Origin: CAVRGQ01 sp963720785 | GTDB taxonomy: Bacteria; Actinomycetota; Acidimicrobiia; IMCC26256; DASPTH01 | Length of the DNA stretch: 64,000 bases | NCBI GenBank assembly: GCA_963720785.1 | Contig: CAVRGQ010000008.1 | Location: 186,001-250,000, forward strand | Direction: 5' to 3' | Part shown: positions 1 to 8,984 of the stretch, one piece after another | Position numbering within the stretch: position 1 is the first letter of the stretch | How the letters are laid out: every line of letters starts with the position of its first letter | Notes under the pieces: generated by a model | Databases searched by the model: none | What the model saw: the letters and a program-made list of their open reading frames with translations, nothing else | What the model was told of the DNA's origin: nothing | Translations under genes and position numbers: made by a program

Positions 1-114
1 CAGCACCGTCGCCACGCCCCGGGGCAGCACGAAGGTGCGCACCGCGGAGTCGAGCACGAAGACCAGGAGCAGGATCCCGAGCCCGAACCAGAGCACCTCG
101 ACCACCACGTCCAT
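1..114 (-). CDS. N-terminal fragment of a predicted membrane protein
   Basis: An ATG at 112-114 opens a frame that runs off the left edge of the window after 38 codons. The visible residues begin MDVVVEVLWFGLG, form a hydrophobic helix of about 18 residues (roughly positions 5-22), and continue with a polar turn containing SAVRTFVLPRG. This looks like the first transmembrane segment of an integral membrane protein; short FVLPRG-like turns are, as I remember, seen in some actinobacterial ion-channel-like proteins, but 38 residues are too few for a family call. The start lies only 11 bases beyond the stop of arfB on the same strand, so the two may be co-transcribed. Confidence 0.5.
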   Translation of the reverse strand, partial: MDVVVEVLWFGLGILLLVFVLDSAVRTFVLPRGVATVL

Positions 115-125
115 CCGTCAGCTTC

Positions 126-614
126 TCACTCTTCGGGGTCGGGGCGGCGCCGGGCTTCCTTGCGCCGGCTCTGGTGGCGCTTGTCGCCGAGGCGGGTCTC
201 GCGCGCCCCGCGACCGGGCTTGGTGGCCCGGCGGGGCGGGTCGACGTGCAGGCCCGCCTCGAGCTTCGCCCGGAGCCGGTCGAGCGCCAGCTCCCGGTTG
301 CGGGCCTGGGAGCGGCTGTCGGAGCTGGTGGCCCGGACCACGGGGCCGAGCCGTTCCAGCAACAGCTCCCGCTGGCGCGGCGCCAGCGACGGCGAGGCGG
401 CGACGTCGAAGCGCACCTCCACCCGGGTGTCGGAGGTGTTGGCGTGCTGGCCGCCCGGACCGCCGGAACCGGTGGTGCGCCATTCGAGCTCGTCGACGCG
501 CAGCACGCACGTGGGGCTCACCCGCAGGAGGTCCCGGCCCGATCCGTGGCCCGACCCGTGGCCCGACCCGCGGCCTGCCCCACTTCCTCCCCCGCTGTCC
601 CCGTCGCCGGCCAT
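126..614 (-). CDS. arfB: Peptidyl-tRNA hydrolase ArfB (release-factor-like ribosome rescue protein)
   Basis: This 162-residue protein has the single catalytic domain of class I release factors. The GGQ motif at residues 54-56, within GSGGPGGQHANTSDTRV, is the signature that enters the peptidyl-transferase centre and releases nascent chains. There is no codon-recognition domain, and the C-terminal tail is very basic (KRHQSRRKEARRR), as in ArfB/YaeJ, which uses its tail to sense an empty mRNA channel. The chosen ATG at 612-614 precedes a glycine-rich leader (GSGHGSGHGSG) encoded by a 12-bp tandem repeat; a later start is possible because that leader is not part of the family fold. A -10-like TAGCGT lies on this strand at 662-667, giving a leader of about 40 bases. 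Confidence 0.9.
   Translation of the reverse strand: MAGDGDSGGGSGAGRGSGHGSGHGSGRDLLRVSPTCVLRVDELEWRTTGSGGPGGQHANTSDTRVEVRFDVAASPSLAPRQRELLLERLGPVVRATSSDSRSQARNRELALDRLRAKLEAGLHVDPPRRATKPGRGARETRLGDKRHQSRRKEARRRPDPEE
536..571. repeat. Three tandem 12-bp units inside the arfB 5' end
   Basis: Three consecutive units close to GGCCCGACCCGT (536-547, 548-559, 560-571) differ by single bases. They encode the repeated Gly-Ser-Gly-His leader of ArfB. The unit length is a multiple of three, so copy-number change would keep the frame. Confidence 0.8.
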
Positions 615-663
615 CTCCCGACGGTACCGGGGCGAACGTTGCACGGGGCGGAAGTGCGGATAC

Positions 664-679
664 GCTACCGGCCGGTAGC
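664..679. promoter_or_regulatory. 16-bp perfect palindrome between arfB and the ABC importer
   Basis: GCTACCGGCCGGTAGC is perfectly self-complementary and lies between the divergent arfB and substrate-binding-protein genes. The left half includes part of a minus-strand -10-like hexamer TAGCGT (662-667), so the palindrome could be an operator overlapping the arfB promoter, or simply the result of two back-to-back GGTAGC promoter cores. No regulator gene is adjacent. Confidence 0.45.
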
Positions 680-701
680 CAGCGATCCCTGGGGGGAAAT
701 C

Positions 702-2357
702 GTGGACGTTCGTGTGGCAGGGAAGCATTCCTTCCGCTCTCGCCTGGTGGCGCTCGTCGCCGCCGGGACGGTCGCCCTCGGCGTCGTCGCCGTGAGCGGT
801 GCCGCTGCCGGGGCCGGCACCTCGACACGCGTCGCCGGCACGCCGCAGGCCGCGAGCCCCAAGCCGGGTGGCTCGGTGGTCTACGGCCTCGAGGCCGAGA
901 CCGGTGGCGGCTGGTGCCCCACCACCGCCCGCCTCGCCATCTCGGGCATCGAGGTCGGCGCGGCCATCTACGACACGCTCGTCGTCCCCAACTCCAAGGG
1001 CAAGATCGTGCCCTACCTGGCGAAGAGCGTGGAGCACGACTCCACCTACCAGACGTGGACCATCACGACGCGTGACGGCGTGAAGTTCCACGACGGCACC
1101 CCCGTCGACGCCGCCGCGGTGAAGCTCAACATCGACGCCTACCGGAGCAGCACCCTCGTGGGCGCGGCGCTCAAGGCCATCGACACCGTCGAGGTCACCG
1201 CACCCAACGTGGTCACCGTGAAGACCAAGGTGCCGTGGGTCGCGTTCGACTGGTTCCTCTACCTCGACGGCCGCTTCCTGATCGTCGCCCCCGCGCAGCT
1301 CGCCAACCCCGACACCTGCAACAGCAACCTCATCGGCTCCGGCCCGTTCAAGCTCGACCACTGGACCGTGAACCAGGAGCTCGTCGCCAACAAGAACCCC
1401 GACTACTGGCAGAAGGACTCCAAGGGCACCCAGCTCCCCTACCTCGACCAGATCACCTTCAAGCCCGTCGCCGAGGCGGTGCAGCGGGTCAACGGTCTCC
1501 AGGGCGGGTCGCTCGACATCATCCACACCTCCGACGGCCAGCAGGTCGACGCGCTGCTGCAGAAGAAGTCCAGCTTCAACGAGATGTACGAGAAGCCCGG
1601 CCGTCGCGAGGTGCGCTACTACCTCATGAACGAGGCCAAGCCGCCGCTCGACGACTTCAACGCCCGCAAGGCGGTGGCCCTCGCCATCGACCGTCAGCAG
1701 ATCAACGAGATCCGCAACAACGGCGTGTTCACGGTGGCCGACGGCCCGTTCGACTCCTCGGTGAGCGGGTACGTGAAGAACCCCGGCTACCCGAAGACCA
1801 ACGTGAAGGAGGCCACGAAGCTCGCCGACGCCTACAAGGCGGCGCACGACGGCAGCTTCTCGGTGGTGCTCGAGCACACCAACGACCCGGCCAACACCGC
1901 CGAGGCCCAGCTCATCAAGGAGCAGCTGTCGAAGGCGGGCATCGACGCCACGCTGAAGCAGGACGACCAGACCGCCTTCATCGCCGCGGCCGTGGGCGGC
2001 AACTTCAGCATCATGCTGTGGCGCAACCACCCCGGTGGCGACCCCGACGTGAACTACCAGTGGTGGCAGACGGGCTCCCTGCTCAACTTCGGCAAGTTCG
2101 CCGATCCCGAGCTGCAGACGCTCCTCGACCAGGGCCGCAGTGAACTCGACCCGGCGAAGCGCAAGGAGATCTACCAGCAGGTCGACAAGCGCTTCGCCTC
2201 GCAGCTCTACAACGTGTGGGCCTACTACGACGCCTGGCTGATCGCGAGCAAGAAGACGGTGAACGGGTTCATGGGCCCGGCGCTGCCCGACGGTGGCGGC
2301 CAGCCGCTGTTCTTCTACGGCCGACACCCCTTGCTCGGGATCTACGTCACCAAGTAG
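702..2357 (+). CDS. Peptide-type ABC transporter substrate-binding protein (family 5)
   Basis: A 551-residue secreted solute-binding protein of the DppA/OppA family, which captures peptides or similar solutes outside the membrane and delivers them to the DppBC-like channel encoded next. The GTG at 702 is chosen because a purine run (GGGGGGAAA, about 691-699) precedes it and because it gives a normal Sec signal: basic GKHSFRSR, then a hydrophobic stretch LVALVAAGTVALGVVAV, then an Ala-Gly rich cleavage region. Family features follow: GGSVVYGLEAE, TWTITTRDGVKFHDGTPVDAAAVKLN, and AVALAIDRQQINE. I see no lipobox cysteine, so anchoring may be by the uncleaved signal or absent. It heads an importer operon 702-6495. 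The substrate cannot be told from sequence. Confidence 0.9.
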   Translation: MDVRVAGKHSFRSRLVALVAAGTVALGVVAVSGAAAGAGTSTRVAGTPQAASPKPGGSVVYGLEAETGGGWCPTTARLAISGIEVGAAIYDTLVVPNSKGKIVPYLAKSVEHDSTYQTWTITTRDGVKFHDGTPVDAAAVKLNIDAYRSSTLVGAALKAIDTVEVTAPNVVTVKTKVPWVAFDWFLYLDGRFLIVAPAQLANPDTCNSNLIGSGPFKLDHWTVNQELVANKNPDYWQKDSKGTQLPYLDQITFKPVAEAVQRVNGLQGGSLDIIHTSDGQQVDALLQKKSSFNEMYEKPGRREVRYYLMNEAKPPLDDFNARKAVALAIDRQQINEIRNNGVFTVADGPFDSSVSGYVKNPGYPKTNVKEATKLADAYKAAHDGSFSVVLEHTNDPANTAEAQLIKEQLSKAGIDATLKQDDQTAFIAAAVGGNFSIMLWRNHPGGDPDVNYQWWQTGSLLNFGKFADPELQTLLDQGRSELDPAKRKEIYQQVDKRFASQLYNVWAYYDAWLIASKKTVNGFMGPALPDGGGQPLFFYGRHPLLGIYVTK

Positions 2358-2368
2358 ACCTCCCCCAC

Positions 2369-3361
2369 ATGAAGATCGTTGCCCGACGGCTGTTGCAGCT
2401 CGTCGTGGTGGTGCTGCTGTCGACGCTGTTCGCGTTCAGCCTGTTGCGGCTGTTCCCCGGTGACGTCGCGGATGCGACCATTCCGTACGGCACGAAGGAG
2501 CAGAAGGCGCAGTTCCGCGCGGACAACGGCCTCGACAAGCCGTTCCTCGAGCAGTACGGCACGTGGCTCGGCAACCTGCTCCAGGGCGACTTCGGCAAGG
2601 ACTACCAGTCGAACACCCAGGTGGCCGACAAGCTCGAGGCCGCGTTGCCGGTGTCGCTGGCGCTGATGCTCTACGCGCAGATCCTGGCCCTGGCGGTGGC
2701 GATCCCGCTCGGCGTGCTCACCGCGTACAAGGCGAACACCAAGACCGACAAGGCGGTGAACGCAGGGGCGTTCGCGCTGCTCGCGTTGCCGAGCTTCGTG
2801 CTCGCCCTCGCGCTCGCCTACCTCGTGGGCGTGAAGTGGCAACCCCACATCCCCCTGATCGGGACGCCGCAGGTCAGCGGATACTCGCCCGGGTGGCTCG
2901 AGGGGCTCTTCGGCCAGCCCACCGGCGACCTCGGCAAGCACATCTCCACCATGCTGCTGCCGGCGATCTCGCTCGCCGCCGGGCTCGTCGCGGTCTACAT
3001 GCGACTCCTCCGCAGCGACATGATCGCCACGTTGCAGGAGAACTTCATCACCATGGCCCGCGCCAAGGGCCTCACCGACCGGCGCATCCTGTGGCGGCAC
3101 GCGTTCAAGCCGTCGAGCCTCACGCTGCTCACCGTGGCGGGCCTCAACTTCGGCACGCTCATCGGCGGCGCCCTCGCGGTGGAGATCATCTTCCAGATCC
3201 CCGGCCTCGGCACCCTCATCTACCAGGCGATCAACGCCCGCCAGATCGTGGAGCTCCAGAGCTACATCGCGATCATCGCGATCGGGTACGTGCTGATCAA
3301 CTTCGTCGTCGACTCGCTCTACGTGGTGCTCGACCCGCGCATCCGGCGGTCCCATGCCTGA
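2369..3361 (+). CDS. ABC transporter permease, DppB/OppB type
   Basis: A 330-residue inner-membrane permease beginning MKIVARRLLQLVVVVLL, 11 bases after the binding-protein stop. It has the usual N-terminal helix, a periplasmic segment containing YGTWLGNLLQGDFGKDY, and five further helices. The coupling loop (EAA-type) reads ENFITMARAKGLTDRRILWRH, followed by the family tail region IIFQIPGLGTLIYQAI. Length and motifs are normal for DppB. It pairs with the downstream DppC-like protein to form the channel. The stop overlaps the next start (ATG at 3354), indicating translational coupling. Confidence 0.93.
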   Translation: MKIVARRLLQLVVVVLLSTLFAFSLLRLFPGDVADATIPYGTKEQKAQFRADNGLDKPFLEQYGTWLGNLLQGDFGKDYQSNTQVADKLEAALPVSLALMLYAQILALAVAIPLGVLTAYKANTKTDKAVNAGAFALLALPSFVLALALAYLVGVKWQPHIPLIGTPQVSGYSPGWLEGLFGQPTGDLGKHISTMLLPAISLAAGLVAVYMRLLRSDMIATLQENFITMARAKGLTDRRILWRHAFKPSSLTLLTVAGLNFGTLIGGALAVEIIFQIPGLGTLIYQAINARQIVELQSYIAIIAIGYVLINFVVDSLYVVLDPRIRRSHA

Positions 3362-4336
3362 CGACCCGCTGCAGCAATTCGTCGACCAGGCGGTCGACCA
3401 GGGGCGCCCGGTCGACCCGGGCACCATCGAGATCACCGCGGTCACGACCGGGCCCGAGGTCCGTCGCCTGCGGAAGAAGGGGCTCGGCATCGCCGGGTGG
3501 CTGTCGATCGCGTGGATCGCGCTGATCGTGGGCCTCGCCCTGCTCGCCCCGGTGCTCCCCCTCGACGACCCGCAGGCGGTCACCACCGGGCTCGCGCGGC
3601 GCGGCCCGTTCGCCGACGCGGGCACGGCGGCCGGGCACCTCCTCGGCGGCGACTACAACGGGCGGGACATGTTCTCGCGCCTGGTCTGGGGCGCGCGCAC
3701 CACGCTCGTGATCGCCACCCTCTCCGTGCTCATCGGCTTCGTGCTCGGGGGCATGCTCGGGCTCATCGGCGGCTACTTCCGCGGGTGGGTCGACACCGTC
3801 GTGAGCCTCCTGCTCGACGTGCTGCTCGCGGTGCCCGCGGTGATCCTCGCGCTCGCGCTCGTCACCATCCTGCGCGCCGATCCCAGCGGCACCGGCGGCG
3901 GCATGGATCCGGAGCTCGCGCTGATCCTCGCGTTGGGCGCGGTCTCGATCCCGGTGCTCGGGCGCATCACGCGGCGAGCACGTTGAGCTGGTCAGAGCGC
4001 GAGTTCGTCACCGCGGCGCGCGCCCAGGGCGCCAAGCACCGGCGGGTGATCTTCCGCGAGGTGCTGCCCAACGTGTTGCCCGCGATGTACTCGATCGCGC
4101 TGTTGGGCATCGCGGTGGCCATCGTCGCGGAGGGCACGCTCGCCATCCTCGGCGCGAGCGTGGAACCCGACCAGCCCACCTGGGGCAACATCATCTCGAT
4201 TGGGCGCAACAATCTGGAACGCGCGCCGCACATCGTGTTCGAGCCCGCGTTGATGATCTTCTTCACCGTGCTCGCACTCAACTTCCTCGGCGACGCGATC
4301 CGCGCCAAGTTCGACGTACGCGAGGGCGCGCTGTGA
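3354..4336 (+). CDS. ABC transporter permease, DppC/OppC type (frameshifted)
   Basis: The N-terminal part reads from ATG 3354 as a DppC-like permease (helix GWLSIAWIALIVGLALLAP, then NGRDMFSRLVWGARTTLVIA). At about 3972-3975 the frame breaks: ITRRAR is followed by a stop, while the next frame continues STLSWSEREFVTAARAQGA, the expected coupling loop. Restoring one G in the run at about 3974 rejoins the two parts into a normal protein of about 327 residues that ends IRAKFDVREGAL. A one-base loss in a G run inside an otherwise intact operon most likely reflects sequencing error. The gene overlaps dppB-like by 8 bases. Confidence 0.88.
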
Positions 4337-4400
4337 GGAGCCGGCGACAAGGAGCCTCCCGCGCGGTGACGAACGAGCGCCCCATCAGGGGAGGCGCGCT

Positions 4401-5455
4401 GTGAGCGAGCACCCGGGCGTCCCGCTCCTCGAGGTCACCGACGTCGCCACGGGCTTCCAGACCGTACGCGGTCTGGTGCGCGCGGTCGACGGGGTGTCGT
4501 TCGCGCTCGCGCGCGGCCGCACGCTCGGCATCGTGGGCGAGTCGGGATCGGGCAAGACGGTGCTGTCGCGCTCGATCATGGGCCTGCTCCCCCACAAGGG
4601 CGTCGTGCGGAGCGGTTCGATCCGCTTCGACGGCACCGAGATCGGCGACGCGACCCGAAGGAGATGCGCAAGTTCTGGGGCGACGCGATGGCGATGGTGT
4701 TCCAGGACCCGATGACGTCGCTCAACCCGGTGATGAAGATCGGCAAGCAGATCACCGAGGCGATCCACACCCACCTCGACGTCACGAAGCAGTTCGCCAA
4801 CGAGCTCGCGGTGTCATTGCTGGAGTCGGTGCGGGTCCCCGATCCCGAACGCCGGATGGGCGAGTACCCGCACCAGCTGTCGGGCGGTCTGCGCCAACGC
4901 ATCTGCATCGCGGTGGCGCTCGCATGCGGTCCGCAGCTGCTCCTCGCCGACGAGCCCACCACCGCGCTCGACGTCACCGTGCAGGCGCAGGTCCTCGACG
5001 TGCTCGCGCAGCAGCAGCGCGAGCGGTTCATGGCGGTGATCCTCGTCACCCACGACCTCGGCGTGGTCGCCGGGCGCGCCGACGACGTGCTCGTGATGTA
5101 CGCGGGGCAGGTCGTGGAGAAGGCGCCGACCGCCACGCTGTTCCACCACATGAAGATGCCCTACACCGAGGCACTCCTCCGTTCGATCCCCAAGCTCTCC
5201 GAGCCGAGCCACACCCGCCTCGCCGCGATCCCCGGTCGCCCGCCCGACCTCGTGGCGCCGCCACCCGGCTGCCGCTTCGCGCCGCGCTGCCCCTACGCGC
5301 AGGACAAGTGCCGCGAGGAGATGCCGCCGCTCGTCGCCGCCGACGCCCCCGGGCACGAGTACCGCTGTTGGTTCCCGGTCGGACCGGGCCCGGCCCCGCC
5401 GGGCCCGTCCAGTGAAGGCGTTCAGGCAACACCGACGCACCGCGAGGAACGCTGA
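4401..5455 (+). CDS. ABC transporter ATP-binding protein, DppD/OppD type (frameshifted)
   Basis: First ATPase of the importer. GTG at 4401 follows the purine-rich AGGGGAGG. Walker A is GESGSGKT; after the break come the Q-loop VFQDPMTSLNP, signature LSGGLRQR, Walker B LLLADEPTTALD and the switch histidine THDLG. The C-terminal oligopeptide/dipeptide extension CRFAPRCPYAQDKC is present and in this family often binds an Fe-S cluster. The frame shifts at about 4651-4657: one missing C in a run (GDAT then PKEMRKFWG) splits the gene. Corrected length is about 351 residues. Its stop overlaps the next ATG (TGATG). As with the preceding permease, an assembly indel is the simplest reading. Confidence 0.9.
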
Positions 5456-6495
5456 TGGCGGGCACCGGTACCGCGCACCTGCGGCCCGAGGGCGAGGCGC
5501 TGCTGCGCGTCGAGGACCTCGTCGTCGAGTTCTCGTCGGAAGGCGGCAAGGTCCACGCCGTGTCGGGCATCAGCCTCGACGTGGTCGAGGGCGAGACCCT
5601 CGGCCTCGTCGGCGAGTCGGGCTGCGGCAAGTCCACCACCGGCCGGGCGATCATGCAGATCATCAAGCCGTCGGGCGGCAGCGTGCGCTTCGAAGAGCAG
5701 GAGCTCACGAAGCTGCGCGGCTCCGCGCTGCGGCGCATCCGCCCCCGCCTGCAGATGATCTTCCAGGACCCGATCTCGTCGCTGAACCCGCGCCGCAAGG
5801 TGGGCGCCATCGTGTCGGAAGGCCTCGACATCTGGGGCACCGGCGACGCCGCGTCGCGCCGCGCCAAGGTCGACGAGGTGCTCGACGCGGTGGGCCTCGA
5901 TCCCGAGACCACGCGCGACCGCCGCCCGCACGAGTTCTCCGGCGGCCAGTGCCAACGCATCTCGATCGCGCGTGCCCTCGTCACCGAGCCGAAGGTGATC
6001 ATCTGCGACGAGCCGGTCTCCGCGCTCGACGTGTCGGTGCAGGCGCAGATCCTCAACCTGCTCGAGGACATGAAGGCCCGCTACGGCCTCACCCTCGTCT
6101 TCATCGCCCACGACCTCGCGGTGGTGAAGAACGTCAGCGACCGGGTCGCGGTGATGTACCTCGGCAAGCTGTGCGAGATCGGCTCCCCCGACCTCCTCTA
6201 CGCGCAGCCGGCGCACCCCTACACCGCGGCGCTGCTCTCGGCGATCCCCGAGCCCGATCCCGAGCGCCACGACGACACGCCGCCGCCCGTGCAGGGCGAG
6301 ATCCCGTCGAACACCAACCCGCCGAGCGGCTGCCGCTTCCGCACACGTTGCCCGCGTGCCGAGGCGCGCTGCGAGGCGGAGGAACCCGTGGTGCGGCAGG
6401 TGGCCCTCGGGCAGTTCGTGGCCTGCCACTTCCCGCTGTCGCCGGGCGAGTCGCTCGAGACCGGCGACGTGCTCGCCGAGTTCGACCTCGCGTGA
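5455..6495 (+). CDS. ABC transporter ATP-binding protein, DppF/OppF type
   Basis: Second ATPase of the importer, 346 residues and intact. Motifs: Walker A GESGCGKST, Q-loop IFQDPISSLNPR, signature FSGGQCQR, Walker B VIICDEPVSALD, H-loop IAHDLA, and the C-terminal CRFRTRCPRAEARC extension typical of DppF/OppF. It would pair with the preceding ATPase as a heterodimer driving the two permeases. It is the last gene of the importer operon; the next gene starts 17 bases later with its own promoter-like hexamer. Confidence 0.94.
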   Translation: MAGTGTAHLRPEGEALLRVEDLVVEFSSEGGKVHAVSGISLDVVEGETLGLVGESGCGKSTTGRAIMQIIKPSGGSVRFEEQELTKLRGSALRRIRPRLQMIFQDPISSLNPRRKVGAIVSEGLDIWGTGDAASRRAKVDEVLDAVGLDPETTRDRRPHEFSGGQCQRISIARALVTEPKVIICDEPVSALDVSVQAQILNLLEDMKARYGLTLVFIAHDLAVVKNVSDRVAVMYLGKLCEIGSPDLLYAQPAHPYTAALLSAIPEPDPERHDDTPPPVQGEIPSNTNPPSGCRFRTRCPRAEARCEAEEPVVRQVALGQFVACHFPLSPGESLETGDVLAEFDLA

Positions 6496-6511
6496 GTCGT
6501 AACATCCTCTG

Positions 6512-7444
6512 ATGGATGTCGCCGGTGCCCGCGTGGTCGTCACCGGAGGCGGAGGCTTCCTCGGTCGTCACGTGGTCGCCGACCTGCGCGCTGCGGGTGC
6601 CGACGTCCACGCACCGGGCAGCGGCGAGTTCGACCTCCGCCACCGCCACCGCATCGACGCGCTCCTCCTCGAACACCGCCCCGACGCGGTCGTCCACCTC
6701 GCCGCGGTGGTGGGCGGCATCGGCGCCAACGCCGCCGCGCCGGGGCGCTTCTTCTACGAGAACGCGGTCATGGGCATCGAACTGCTCGAGGCGTGCCGCG
6801 TCCACGACGTCGCCAAGGTGGTCGTGGCAGGCACCGTGTGCGCGTACCCGAAGCACACTCCCGTGCCCTTCAGCGAGGACGCGCTCTGGAGCGGCTACCC
6901 GGAGGAGACCAACGCCCCGTACGGTCTCGCCAAGCGGATGCTGCTCGTGCAGGCCCAGGCGTACCGCGAGGAGTATGGCTTCAACTTCGTGTTCCTGCTC
7001 CCCACCAACCTCTACGGCCCCGAGGACCACGACGACCTCGAGACCAGTCACGTGATCCCGGCGATGATCCGCCGGTTCGCCACCGCCGCGGCCGCGGGCG
7101 ACGACGCGGTCATGCTGTGGGGCGACGGCAGCCCCACCCGCGAGTTCCTCCACGTGCGCGACGCGGCGCGGGCGTTCCGCCTCACGCTGAAGCGCTACGA
7201 CGAGCCCGCGCCGCTCAACATCGGCTCCGGCGACGAGGTCTCGATCCGCGACCTCGCGACGCTCGTGGCCGAGCTCACCGGCTACCGCGGCGCCATCGAG
7301 TGGGACACCTCGCGACCGAACGGTCAGCCGCGCCGGCGCCTCGATGTCGCCCGCTCGCGCGACGCGCTGGGGTTCACGGCGGAGATCCCGCTGCGCGAGG
7401 GGCTCGCGGAGACGGTGGCCGCCACCCTCAGGACGGGACCGTGA
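6512..7444 (+). CDS. fcl: GDP-L-fucose synthase (NAD(P)-dependent epimerase/reductase)
   Basis: A 310-residue extended SDR that would convert GDP-4-keto-6-deoxymannose to GDP-L-fucose. Visible features: NAD(P) motif TGGGGFLGRHV (residues about 11-21), the family region HLAAVVGGIGAN, the serine/threonine site around VAGTVCAYPKH, the catalytic YGLAK, and the C-terminal region NIGSGDEVSIRDLA and PNGQPRRRLD seen in WcaG/Fcl. The first ATG at 6512 follows a -10-like TAACAT (6500-6505) by 7 bases, suggesting a leaderless transcript. It converges on, and overlaps by 17 bases, an alpha-1,2-fucosyltransferase, which fits a role in fucosylated surface glycans. No GDP-mannose dehydratase gene is in the window. 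Confidence 0.9.
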   Translation: MDVAGARVVVTGGGGFLGRHVVADLRAAGADVHAPGSGEFDLRHRHRIDALLLEHRPDAVVHLAAVVGGIGANAAAPGRFFYENAVMGIELLEACRVHDVAKVVVAGTVCAYPKHTPVPFSEDALWSGYPEETNAPYGLAKRMLLVQAQAYREEYGFNFVFLLPTNLYGPEDHDDLETSHVIPAMIRRFATAAAAGDDAVMLWGDGSPTREFLHVRDAARAFRLTLKRYDEPAPLNIGSGDEVSIRDLATLVAELTGYRGAIEWDTSRPNGQPRRRLDVARSRDALGFTAEIPLREGLAETVAATLRTGP

Positions 7445-8361
7445 CCCACGCTTCGGGCACCACGTCCTTCCCGAAGCGCGCCGGGTAGTCCGCGGGCGCG
7501 AGCACGACGCGCGCCGGGGCCGGTCCCGCGGCGGCTCCCTCGGCCTCGACGCGCCGGTCACCGAACCACGCGCCCCACCAGGCGAACGACGAGTTCGCGA
7601 TCACCGCGTGGTCGCATGCGGCTGCGAGCGCGAGGTGCACCAGCTCGTCGGCGCCGCGCTCGTAGGCGCTCACCGCGGGCCGTAATTCGCGACCCAACCG
7701 GTCGCGAACTGCGTGAAGACGGGATCGTCGCCGAGGACGACCAACGCGGCACCCGGCACCAGTTCGCTGATGCGGGCCAGCGCGTGTTCGTAGTACGACA
7801 GCGGCAGTTCCCACCCGACCCGCACGTAGTCGCCGCGCCGGAAGCTCACCCCCACGGTCGGCGCCCCGGCGGGCGCGGTCGCCGGTCGGAGCGGCGTGAC
7901 TGCGGGCAGCTGCACCCGGCGTGCGATGTGGTCGGCCACACCGGTGAACCAGCGCTCGGTCTGGAAGTAGCCCTCGAGGTACACGGGGAGGTCGACCCGC
8001 AGCAGCGCCTCGTCGAACACCCCGACGAGCTCGAGCGAGTGCACGGGAGGTTGGTGCGGCGCCGTACGGCCGCGCAGGCGGCGGGCAATCGTCGCGGTGC
8101 GCCGCCCCGCCGAGCGCACGAGGTCGTCGCGGCCGCGCCGACCGGTGTGCAGCACCCCGAGCCGGGCGAGTTGCTCCGGGTGGCCTCCCGGTAGTCGTCG
8201 CCCACGAGGACGGGGAGCCAGCGCTCGTCGTCGGGCAGTCCCCACGGGTCGAATCGCAGCTCGACACCGCGCGCCCGGGCGATCCCGAGACCGGCGGCGT
8301 ACTGGAACAACTGGTTCCCGAGACCGCCCTGGAGCGCCATCACCACGTAGCCACCCGTCAT
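7428..8361 (-). CDS. Alpha-1,2-fucosyltransferase, GT11 family (two frameshifts)
   Basis: From ATG 8359-8361 the protein opens with MTGGYVVMALQGGLGNQLFQ, the hallmark N terminus of GT11 fucosyltransferases. The middle, in another frame, holds VSFRRGDYV, the nucleotide-sugar binding motif, and a third frame gives NSSFAWWGAWF and the C terminus. The breaks lie at about 8190 and about 7685; repaired length is about 310 residues, normal for the family. Both breaks join directly adjacent homologous segments, so sequencing error is likelier than decay. The gene converges on the GDP-fucose synthase gene, which would supply its donor. It starts 74 bases from the divergent MOSC gene. Confidence 0.87.
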
Positions 8362-8435
8362 CCGGGGCAGCGTTCGGTTCCGGCGTGGACGACTCCGGCA
8401 TCCCGGTGTACGACGGGACACGCGAGACTGGGGCG

Positions 8436-8936
8436 ATGACCCGGTTCGAGGGCGAGATCGTCGGCATCTACCTGGCCCCCGCGGCCGGTCAGCCCATGGA
8501 GGCGCGCACCGCCGCGACGGCCGAGGCGCAACGCGGGCTCACGGGTGACCGCTACGCCGAGCGGACGGGTACGTACTCCCACGACACGCGGGTGCCGCGC
8601 GACGTGACCCTCATCGAGCGTGAGGCGGTCGAGGCGGTCAACGCCGAGCTGCGCGCCAGGAACGCCGGGAGCGGTGGGAGCGTGGAGATCGCCGAGGCCG
8701 AGACCCGCCGCAACCTGGTGACCACCGGGGTGCCGCTCAACCACCTGGTCGGGCGCACCTTCCGGGTGGGATCGTTGCGATTGCGGGGCGTGAAGCTGGC
8801 CGAGCCGTGCGCCTACCTCGAGCAGCTGCTCGGCAAGCCGGGTGTGCGCGAGGCGTTCGTGCACCGGGGCGGGCTGCGCTGCGAGGTGGTCGAGGGCGGC
8901 GACTTCCGCGTCGGCGACCCGATCACCCCGGGGTAG
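8436..8936 (+). CDS. MOSC domain protein (molybdenum cofactor sulfurase C-terminal-like)
   Basis: A 166-residue stand-alone MOSC protein beginning MTRFEGEIVGIYLAPAAGQ. Conserved elements are GLTGDRYAERTGTYS, ETRRNLVTTGVPLNHLVGR and VKLAEPCAYLEQLL, with the cysteine of EPC at the position used for sulfur or Moco binding in relatives such as YiiM and MOSC-domain sulfurases. Such proteins are thought to transfer sulfur or act with molybdenum cofactor, but the substrate is unknown here. Length is normal for the single-domain form. Confidence 0.85.
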   Translation: MTRFEGEIVGIYLAPAAGQPMEARTAATAEAQRGLTGDRYAERTGTYSHDTRVPRDVTLIEREAVEAVNAELRARNAGSGGSVEIAEAETRRNLVTTGVPLNHLVGRTFRVGSLRLRGVKLAEPCAYLEQLLGKPGVREAFVHRGGLRCEVVEGGDFRVGDPITPG

Positions 8937-8949
8937 CCCACTGCTTCCC

Positions 8950-8984
8950 CTCAACTCAGGCCGGTAGATACCGAAACTCCTGTA
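8950..8984 (+). promoter_or_regulatory. Motility-sigma-like promoter of the PilZ glycosyltransferase gene
   Basis: CTCAA at 8950-8954 and AGATACCGAAA at 8966-8976 are separated by 11 bases, and the ATG follows the second block after exactly 8 bases. Read as -35/-10, CTCA-N16-ACCGAA resembles FliA/WhiG (sigma-28) promoters (TAAA-N15-GCCGATAA; CTCA-type -35 elements occur in motile actinobacteria as far as I recall). The same layout, with identical spacings, precedes the small PilZ gene at 12131. Transcription would start at or next to the ATG, giving a leaderless mRNA. Confidence 0.65.

Noticed and set aside
536..571. CRISPR-like array
   Set aside because: The 12-bp units are contiguous without spacers and encode an in-frame Gly-Ser-His leader of ArfB.
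3960..3990. Programmed ribosomal frameshift in the DppC-like gene
   Set aside because: No slippery heptamer or stimulatory hairpin is visible, and similar breaks occur in many unrelated genes, so an indel error fits better.
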